Source: Ceratobasidium sp. AG-K (lineage: Eukaryota; Basidiomycota; Agaricomycetes; Cantharellales; Ceratobasidiaceae). From it: a stretch of DNA of 64,000 bases. The stretch is taken from positions 806,001-870,000 of the forward strand of contig JAWNGF010000012.1 in the NCBI GenBank assembly GCA_037039685.1, read 5' to 3'. The notes beneath the pieces were generated by a model, which worked only from the letters and a program-made list of their open reading frames with translations, had not been told where the DNA came from and did not search any database. The position numbers and the translations under genes are program-made. Shown here piece by piece: positions 56,564 to 64,000 of the stretch (positions are counted from its first letter, which is position 1; every line of letters starts with the position of its first letter).

Positions 56564-58460
56564 TCAATGCTCGCAGAGCGAGAAGGGTACACTAAACCAC
56601 TCCTTGTCGTTCTCTAGCACAAACGCTGTTCGCTCATCCATCAGCTCCAGTCGGTACTTCTCTGCCTCTTCCCGCGTCATCACATCGTCCGACAGTGACC
56701 CGATGAGATCAATGATCTCAGGCGCAAACCTAGTGTTCAGCACTGTGTTCGAAGCCATTCCAGCTGTGCGCCACTCCTTTTGCTGTGGGGGTACAATCTT
56801 GGTCGAAGGTCGTCGCATGGCTGGGTCGACAAGGAACAGAGCCACGATCTTGCGATGGCCAGGCTTTGACTTGTCGGTGAGCTCGAATGGAGACACGCGG
56901 TGCTGGTAGGTGTTGGGGAATGCGATACACCTGTCCTGGGATGTGACGACCGAGCCAAGGTCATTTACACATGGGTCGTCGCTGGGGATTCAAGCGGTAA
57001 GTCAAGGCTCGTACATTGTTGGGTGAAGTACGAACCCGTCTATGCCCCAGGTTAGGACACATCCCCTGCTATCATTCTGCTCATAGCCTTTGGGACTGGC
57101 AACCGCTGTGCGGAAAGCCAACCGACTCTCGGTGATGTTGTCCTCGTCATAGTAGTAAATTCCGGACACCACAATTGCCTCATTCTTCATGCCCTCGACA
57201 TGCCATGAGCCTCCAGCATAGCTCGGTTTCTCAGGTGTCTAGAATAATAGGTTTAATCATAATTTCGAAGGGTATAATGATTCTGAGACCCACCAAATGT
57301 ATATTGGCCAGCTTGACGATCACTTGAATCGTCCTTCCTCCAAGGACATAGCGGATACTGCGCGTCTCCAAGCTCCCTAGCTCGTAGCCATTTTCATGAA
57401 CGTCAGGCAGGACAATTGGACGGTTCTCTTCCCACTCGTCATGCTTCATATCGAACAGGTCATCGTCGGAAAAATCGTCATAGTCAGGTTCTTCTGGATA
57501 ATCATCGTCGTCGTAATGGTAACCGTTGTTTGTGCGTTCTGGGACTACTTCATTTGATGGTATGCTATCCGTCAATACCCGTTCAAACAGCGGAATGTAC
57601 GTGGCAATCAGGTCCTCAATTGTCCTGTGCAGGTCGGCGTGTTCGATAGGATGCAGGTTGTTGATGTAGCCATCGCTCTTGACCGACTTGCCGTCGTCGG
57701 AAACCCTGAAGTCGGTCGGCAGCCACTGGAACCTTTCGGAGATGTAGTACGCGTTTCCCGGGGGGCGGCCGTACCATTCCAATATTTCGGTAGGGGCCTT
57801 TAGGCGTACCTCAAGCCTCGAGGGATCACGATCATCTGAGTCCTCAGGATACGACAGAGTCCGACCATAGACAATGGGATATAGCGAAGGATGAACCAGA
57901 TCAAGCACTTGTCCGTTCGAGCGCGGGTGCCAGTCTTTCTCGGCTTCGGGAATGTTCTCCAGCTTGGAGACGCCAGCAATAAGTCGGTCCTTCAGAGAAG
58001 TGGGGATGAGCCTGTCGGACTGCCAGATTCTGTCATGACACGACATCTAGTATTAAGATGGTTACGGGTGATAACCAGAGGACAGAATGAAGAGATAGAC
58101 GAACCTCGGCTCCAGACTCCTCGTCACGTAAGTTTGCGTACCCATCAAGCTCCTTGAGTACGTAGTCCACATGCGACTCTTTCATCTGTTCGGCTTGAGC
58201 AAGTGCCTCTGCTCGCCACTTTGCGAGTATCTCGGGGTCGCGAAACTTGGTCCACCAGGAGGGTTTGCGACGAATCTCGGCTGAGAGACGCGTCATCTCC
58301 AGCTCAACCAACTAGTTAGAGGTTTTAGCTCATATGCCACACTGGGGAATTGGATGAAACGTACGGGCTTCGCTGCTGCAGGGCCTCCTTTAAACCCATA
58401 CCATTCATTGGATCCGAACGCATTAGGAAGCGGTTTGTTGTCACCGGAAGAAGTCGCCAT
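56564..58460 (-). CDS. DUF4246 family protein, copy 2
   Basis: ATG 58460 (MATSSGDNKPLPNAFG). Five exons. Exon 2 is MTRLSAEIRRKPSWWTKFRD with HVDYVLKELDGYANLRDEES. Exon 3 (about 58046-57297) has SCHDRIWQSDRLIPTSLKDR, VLDLVHPSLYPIVYGRTLSY, FQWLPTDF and YINNLHP, and an acidic loop. Exon 4 is GGSWHVEGMKNEAIVVSGIY. Exon 5 is DLGSVVTSQDRCIAFPNIYQ with HRVSPFEL and GHRKIVALFLVDP. These match fungal DUF4246 (PF14033). The WHxEG, QHRV and GHRK positions could be an HxE...H...R set of an Fe(II)/2-oxoglutarate oxygenase (inference). No stops. Confidence 0.8.
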
Positions 58461-59547
58461 GTAATTTGGCCTACTTTGCGACGCTCGAGTAATTATATGG
58501 AGGCAAGTCGCGTGTGGCGTTTTATGTCAACAAGTGATGCACGTGTCAGGTGCGGGCATTCTCACTGTTGCAATTGAGTAGGTAGACACCCAGGATCGAG
58601 TCATTAGGAAACGAGCTGTCGGCAGATGGATTTTAGTTCCAAGACACAAGAGCTTGCGGTCGTAGATCGTACATTCCCCGCATCTACCCAAAGAGGCCAG
58701 ACTTTGCGAGATCAGATTGATATCCACAAGGTGTGGTTCATACCGCTGAACGACAAAACGATTTTGCGAAGACAAAATTACAATCATCGCGTATAACAAG
58801 AGCATCATGTTGGAAACCTCTTCTGAGTAAGGTGTTTGGCGACTGCATGATGAACGAAGCTGGTGAGCGCGCACGATCACGTGATACACTCGCACAGATC
58901 CATTACCTCTTGGCGTTTGGTTTCAGACCCCAGTTCCATCGTCTGCAGGTATAGGTCAGCGACTCGCAAGTCTCCCCGTATTGATTCGCACCTTAACATC
59001 TCAGTGACCCTTGTAAAGAATAACTGACATTCGTTTCGACATCAGTGGTCCAGTGGTAAATTAATCCAGCCTACCCCGAAGGCCATGAACCTGTCATAGC
59101 GCCAGGGTGGCTGAGGAGCTGAAAAGATCTACAAGCACAATACGTCGCTACTATTAGAGCGTCTCGCGTTTATAGCGCTGTGCGGACTTGTTGGTCTTTC
59201 GGATGGTTGGAACTCATATAATATCACCTGATGCATGGCTCCAATGTGAAAGGCTGCCGGAATGACCAATCACAGCGTCACACTAGAGCTGGCTGCTCAA
59301 ACTCTCGTTAGCCTGACTGAATCTCGACCCCACATCTACATTCTGCCCTTCAACATAGTAAGTATGCCGGGCTGATGAAACACCCGACTGGCTTCGGAAT
59401 CAACCCGGTCACTCCCACCTGTTCCTGTAGCCTCCTTAGCATGTCTCGTCAACGCGCCAGACAACTTGCCGAAAACATTCATACAGTGCTATAGGATTGG
59501 AAAATGTCACATTTGTATTGAGGCTGGAATACACGTAGCCTTCACTC
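58461..59547. other. Spacer between DUF4246 copies 2 and 3
   Basis: Promoter of copy 2 and 3' flank of copy 3. No supported gene. Confidence 0.45.
58540..58545 (-). promoter_or_regulatory. G-box promoter motif, DUF4246 copy 2
   Basis: CACGTG 80 bp before the ATG in the same block (AATGCCCGC...GACACGTGCATCA, then ACATAAAAC). A second TCACGTGA box lies near 58872-58879. Confidence 0.55.
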
Positions 59548-61438
59548 TCAGTGCTCACAGAGCGAGAAAGGCGCACTGAACCACTCCTTGTCGTTCTTCA
59601 CTACAAACGCCGTTCGCTCATCCATCAGTTCCAGTCGGTACTTCTCCGCCTCTTCCCGCTTCATCACATCATCCGATAGCGAGCCGATGAGATTGATGAT
59701 CTCAGGCGCAAACCTAGCGTTCAGCACTGGGTTCGAGTCCATTCCAGCTGTGCGCCATTCCTTTTGCTGTGGTGGTACAATCTTGGTCGAAGGTCGGCGA
59801 ATGGCTGGGTCGACGAGGAACAGCGCGACGATCTTGCGGTGACCAGGCTTGGACTTGTCGACGAGCTCAAATGGAGAGACGCGGTGCTGGTAGATGTTGG
59901 GAAAGGCAATACACCTGTCCTGGGATGTGATAACCGAGCCAAGATCGTTCACGCATGGTTCATCGCTGAAGGCTCAGGCGGTGAGTCAAGTCTCGCACAT
60001 TGTTAGGTGCAGTACGAACCGATCTATACCCCAGGTCTTGACACATCCATTGGTGTCATTCTGTTCATAGTGTTCTGGGGGAGCCACCGCCGTACGAAAA
60101 GCGAGTCGACTCTCGGTGATGTTCTCTTCGTCGTAGTAGTATATTCCAGATATGGCGATCGCCTCGTTCTTCATCCCTTCGATATGCCATGAGCCTCCAG
60201 CATAGCTAGGCTTCTCGGGCGTCTAGAACAATGGGTTCAATCGTCATTCCGACGAGTATGACAATTATGAGCCTCACCAGATGTATATTAGCCAGCTTGA
60301 CAATCACTTGTATCGTCTTTCCCCGCAACACATAGCGGATGGGGCGCGCCTCTAGGCTCCCCAGCTCGTAACCGTTTTCACGAACGCCAGGTGCAACAAT
60401 CGGTCGATTCTCTTCCCACTCCTCGTGCTTTTCTTCGTACAAATCTTCGTCGGAAAAGTCATCATATCTAGGTTCCTTTACGTAGTTGGATTCGTCGTAA
60501 CGATAGCCGTTGTCCGTGCGTTCAGGGACCACTTCATTTGACGGTATACTATCCGTCAATGCCCGTTCGAACAGTGGGATGTACGCAGCAATCAGGTCCT
60601 CGATTGTCTTGTGCAGGTCGGCGTGTTCGACTGGATGCAAGTTGTTGATATAGCCATCGCTCTTGACCGACTTGCCATCGTCAGATACAATAAAGTCGGT
60701 TGGGAGCCACTGGAACTTTTCGGACACGTAGTACGCGTTTTCCGGAGGGCGACCATACCATTTCAATATTTCGGTAGGAGCTTTTAGGTGGACCCCGAGC
60801 TTTGAGGGATCCCGATCGTCCGAGTCTTCGGGGTACGACAGGGTTCGACCATAGACAATGGGATAAAGAGAGGGATGCACCAAGTCCAGCACTTGTCCAT
60901 TCGACCGTGGATGCCAATCTTTCTCGGTTTCCGGAACGTTTTCGAGCTTGGAGACACCGGCGATGAGTCGGTCCTTCAGAGAAGCAGGGATGAGCTTGTC
61001 GGACTGCCAGACCTTGTCATGGCAAGAGACCTAGCATCGAACCATGGTTAGTAACAACACGAGAATAAGATAAACAAACACGTGGACCTCGGCTCCAGAC
61101 TCTTCGTCGCGTAGATTCGCGTACCCGTCGAGCTCCTTCAGTACATAGTCTACATGCGACTCTTTCATCATTTCGGCCTGTGCCAGTGCCTCTGCTCGCC
61201 ACTTTGCAAGAATCTCGGGATCGCGGAATTTGGTCCACCAAGAGGGCTTGCGGCGAATCTCTGCTGAGAGGCGCGTCATTTCGAGTTCGACCAACTAAAA
61301 CAAGAGTTCAGCTAATTGTTTACACCTAGAGGTCGCGTTCAGGCATACCGGTTTCGCTGCAGGGCCGCCTTCGTACCCATCTCCCTCATAGAACCCGAAT
61401 GCGTCAGGCAGTGGTTCGTCGTAGCTGGAAGTTGGCAT
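59548..61438 (-). CDS. DUF4246 family protein, copy 3
   Basis: ATG 61438 (MPTSSYDEPLPDAFGFYEGD). Same five-exon plan as copy 2, from which it differs mainly by substitutions. Exon 3 runs from about 61027 to 60294 with VWQSDKLIPASLKDRLIAGV, VLDLVHPSLYPIVYGRTLSY, FQWLPTDF and YINNLHPVEHADLHKTIED. Exon 4 has GGSWHIEGMKNEAIAISGIY and YYYDEENITESRLAFR. Exon 5 has RCIAFPNIYQHRVSPFEL, GHRKIVALFLVDP and ends FSLCEH. No stops. Distances between the three start codons are about 2.98 kb each, so the unit is gene plus promoter. Confidence 0.82.
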
Positions 61439-62279
61439 TGTGTTGGTGCGTTTCGAGGTGTGGCCTTTTGTCAACGCGGTGGCAATCATGGGGGTTGCAC
61501 GAGCGTGCCTGTGGGGTTTTATGTCAACGACTGATGGCACGTGTCAAATACGGGCATTTTCGCCGTTGGGATCTATGGTCCAGCCTTCTGGAGATAAGTC
61601 GTCGACAGCTTGGCCTGATGTCCAAGAAACACGAACACCTCGCGGCCGCCAATCGCGTGTCCTCTCTGGCCCCTAGACCGCCAGGCCCTCCGAAGACCGA
61701 TACACCAAGGAAACGTATGCTCTGGCACGATAATCGGGTTATTGATAGCAGAACTCCGAAATAGTTTACATGGACCGGATCACTCCGTGGGCAAAGTCCC
61801 CGTTTCGTGGAAGACGACTGATCGCTGGCATGACAGAGGTCCATTTCCAGTGAAATCGTAATCACGTAAGGTGCCCCCCACAAATCCAATTCTCTTCATC
61901 GTGTTTCATTCCAGGTGCCAATCGTTTTATCTTCCAGTCGTTAATGACAACTTGTCATCAGTATGACACACCAATTCGAGTTATATCATATCAGATCATA
62001 TCGTTCCGGAGGCCCGACTCGCAAAACATCTTCCTACGTCCTCACAGAATCAGTTTAAGGGTGGACTCGGGGTTGACCTAGCTCGAGTGCCTCGGATTTG
62101 CGCTGACACCAAAACAACCGACGGGTTCATCGGGAACTCAGGGCATTATAGACCGACCCCTCAGTCCGGTGCAGCCCCGCTAATAAGGCTACACGTTACT
62201 CGTCGGCGCCTTCTGAGAGAACGGCCAGCCAAGAACCTGGACCCGTTCCGTCTGTGCCTAGACTCGCTCGGATGCCACA
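61439..62279. other. Region upstream of DUF4246 copy 3
   Basis: Carries the copy 3 promoter and, near 61855, a degraded version of the second upstream box (tcacgtaa) with the following cacaaatcca, as in the other spacers. No gene supported. Confidence 0.45.
61538..61543 (-). promoter_or_regulatory. G-box promoter motif, DUF4246 copy 3
   Basis: CACGTG 100 bp before the ATG in the conserved block (AATGCCCG, 6 bp, GACACGTGCC), with ACATAAAAC downstream. Confidence 0.55.
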
Positions 62280-62313
62280 TTAATCCAATGGAGCAACTTT
62301 ATTGAGAAACCAG

Positions 62314-62471
62314 TCTACTGCTACACGTACAGGCTTTGCCGGACGGCCGCCTTTGAATCCATAACCCTCGTTGAACCCAAAGGCATCAGGAAGAGGTTGA
62401 CTATATCCGGAAGTCGCAGGCTCTATTTTTCTCGCGCCACCACGGCGAGTTGCAGTCGAAGCTCGAGCCAT
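62314..62471 (-). pseudogene. DUF4246 copy 4, first exon only
   Basis: ATG 62471 (MARASTATRRGGARKIEPAT) leads into LPDAFGFNEGYGFKGGRPAK, the exon 1 signature of the family. No exon 2-5 sequence follows towards 61440. A CACGTG box (62537-62542) and TATAAAA lie upstream as in the other copies. A leftover of the tandem array. Confidence 0.65.
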
Positions 62472-62536
62472 TGCAGGTGTTGATCGAGGGTGCCAGGTCT
62501 GTTGGTAGTTTTATACTGGTGGTGAACCAAATGATG

Positions 62537-62542
62537 CACGTG
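62537..62542 (-). promoter_or_regulatory. G-box upstream of DUF4246 fragment 4
   Basis: CACGTG 66 bp before the ATG. The flanking AATGCCCG part has diverged (cggtgccgttctgg on the plus strand). A second TCACGTGA-like box is at about 62859. Confidence 0.45.
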
Positions 62543-62594
62543 TCCGGTGCCGTTCTGGCTGTTCAATGTACATTATGCACCATACCGTTGGGGA

Positions 62595-62744
62595 ATGAGC
62601 AATCAACCTCTCGAGATTACGTCCCAGGAACACAAGCGCCTCACGGTTGTCACTCACGTCAATAACATTGTGCCTGGTTCCGCTCAAGACGCTCTCGACC
62701 TGGCGTGGGCTGAACGAATGTCGTTCGCGGCCCGCGACTGCGCG
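62595..62744 (+). CDS. Possible first exon of an unknown gene
   Basis: ATG 62595 (MSNQPLEITSQEHKRLTVVT) gives 50 codons with balanced composition, ending at a strong GTGAGT donor (62745). It is divergent from the DUF4246 fragment and shares its promoter region. No second exon was found within 700 bp, so it may be a fragment or chance. Confidence 0.3.
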
Positions 62745-63528
62745 GTGAGTCTTCCAAGTGAGCCAAGGTCCTCTAGTGGGAGATCTCCTTGGGAGGTACG
62801 GCGCAGTGATCATAGTTGAGGCTAGGTCCAAATGTTGGTTGAACCTTTCGGGCATTGTTCACGTGATATGCTCTCACAAATATGTGAACCCTGACAGTGG
62901 ACTTCTCAGATTACAGCAGTTGCGTTCATGACCAAGAATGACCAAGATTAGTCTACAGCTCCGTTTTCGCTCTGTGCACACTGCAGGGTAGTTGTATGAT
63001 GCAAAATTGCAACCCGTTCTTTGAAATGAAACTAGTTTTGTATGGTGATTTTTATTCAAAGGGTCGGATAAGTGGTTTGGGGTTTATGAACCGGGTGGCT
63101 AGGCGTCCAGCCTCTAACCTCAAAATGGTCCCCGAGTATAGGGCTGTTATCCGGCTAGGTTATTGATGCAAAATAGAGGTACAGTGATAGGTGACTTAGT
63201 TCAATTGAATAAAACTGGAAAATCCACACGCTCGGAATGAGTGAGATCTTATTTTCTACAAACTACATAGCAAGTTCGTTTCCCTCATGTAATTATCAAA
63301 TATTCGCGTAGCCGGTGGGACTGTGGAAAAGTAGTGGAAAAGTAGCATACATTTGCGGCTCCCGTTGCTAACTAGCCGAAGGAGCTAAGCGTCAAGTCAC
63401 ACTTTTCGCAGCTACACGATGTTGTATTCGTTCATTTACAATATCATACTATACAGCTAAACCACGCTCTTTGTCTTCTGTTTTGCCTCCCATGCCAAGG
63501 TCAACGCCGACATTGGGTGAACACTATC
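62745..63528. other. Intergenic region
   Basis: AT-rich, no supported gene; holds the 3' flank of the kinase at the window edge. Confidence 0.45.
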
Positions 63529-64000
63529 CTACGAGCTGGAGCTGAACATAGTTGCCAGTGACTCGCCTAGCACAGGTTTACGGTGCCAACGCAGCCGTTC
63601 CCACTCTGGATCGAATTTGGCAACCCCGTTGGGGATATCGCCCACCAAGTCAAATACCAATTGGCGTAGGTCCGTTGCGGTTGGGCGCAGGCTCGTTGAG
63701 TAGAAACGAGGGGATTTGACTAATCCAGACGCAAGATAAGTTGAATATCCGACCACCCACTGTTTGAGATATGGGTGGGGCTCTAGTCCGTCGAAAATGT
63801 ATTCAGGGTCGAGGAGCAGTGCTCTCTTGCCACCCCCACCTATCATCATGCCACCATCTTCGAAAAAAGAGTCGAACACTGATGTCAGGACGTATGAGAG
63901 CTTGTTGGCCTTGAAATTCGAATAAGAAATCAAGAGGAACCAGTATATCACCCAGAATATTGACTCCAAGTCATCATCCAGGCGGTGAGGAGGCTGGCGT
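63529..64000 (-). CDS. C-terminal part of a fungal-type protein kinase (FunK1-like), cut by window edge
   Basis: The frame is open to the window end (RQPPHRLDDDLESIFWVIYW), then SNFKANKLSYVLTSVFDSFF and a 146-residue tail with GDIPNGVAKFDPEWERLRWH. The HRLDDDLES.F.V..W pattern resembles the segment after the activation loop of FunK1 kinases (PF17667), which are expanded in Agaricomycetes. The catalytic HRD and DFG motifs would lie beyond the window, so the call rests on this one motif and the tail length. Stop at 63529. Confidence 0.5.
   Translation of the reverse strand, partial: RQPPHRLDDDLESIFWVIYWFLLISYSNFKANKLSYVLTSVFDSFFEDGGMMIGGGGKRALLLDPEYIFDGLEPHPYLKQWVVGYSTYLASGLVKSPRFYSTSLRPTATDLRQLVFDLVGDIPNGVAKFDPEWERLRWHRKPVLGESLATMFSSSS

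Noticed and set aside
1..64000. CRISPR arrays, rRNA or tRNA genes
   Set aside because: No regularly spaced short repeats and no cloverleaf-like or rRNA-like sequence recognised on either strand.

Overview
The window looks like filamentous basidiomycete DNA. The right half carries genes with many short (about 45-70 bp) GT-AG introns, a GH10 xylanase, a GPI-type alginate-lyase-like protein, DMC1, tandem DUF4246 genes and the tail of a fungal-type kinase. The left half is packed with Tf1/sushi-like chromodomain Ty3/Gypsy elements. My best guess is an Agaricomycete, with a Rhizoctonia/Ceratobasidiaceae-type genome as an inference only. No rRNA, tRNA or CRISPR array was seen.

Left half (1 to about 33.9 kb): a transposon nest that can be unpacked base by base. 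Element A (minus strand, 1-4672, cut by the window edge) lies next to a degraded unrecognised gene. From 6738 to 33603 runs a CACTA/EnSpm-type Tnp2 transposase gene. It is split at 8327/31933 by Gypsy element B (LTRs 8328-8741 and 31519-31932). B is split by Gypsy element E on the opposite strand (LTRs 13860-14356 and 29558-30054, TSD ttacc). E is split by Gypsy element D (LTRs 22088-22502 and 28623-29036, TSD tggtg), which is the same family as B. Five solo LTRs with perfect 5-bp TSDs are scattered in the stack. With the insertions subtracted, B is 6942 bp and D is 6949 bp. LTR-pair divergence by my count falls from B to E to D, as the nesting order predicts.

All three families with an intact 5' end carry a 12-nt perfect complement between the predicted mRNA 5' end (33 nt after the TATA box) and the sequence 2 nt inside the 5' LTR. 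This is the Tf1-type self-priming layout. Gag and pol are in a -1 relation, with a G GGA AAA heptamer in A and D. Element E has an extra overlapping ORF in the env position. B and D have a coiled-coil leader ORF before gag. Differences between copies are dominated by CG/TG/CA interchange, the mark of 5-methyl-C deamination.

Right half (34.5 to 64 kb): an intron-rich GH10 endoxylanase (-); a secreted, probably GPI-anchored alginate-lyase-superfamily protein (-); a truncated and then a complete MDR-type NAD(P)H oxidoreductase (+); two GT32-like type II membrane glycosyltransferases (-) on either side of DMC1 (+); a tandem pair of unknown nuclear-type proteins (-); a DUF4246 array (one pseudogene, two intact genes, one first-exon fragment, all -) with a shared promoter signature; and the C-terminal end of a FunK1-like kinase at the edge. 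Nearly every non-transposon family here is locally duplicated.
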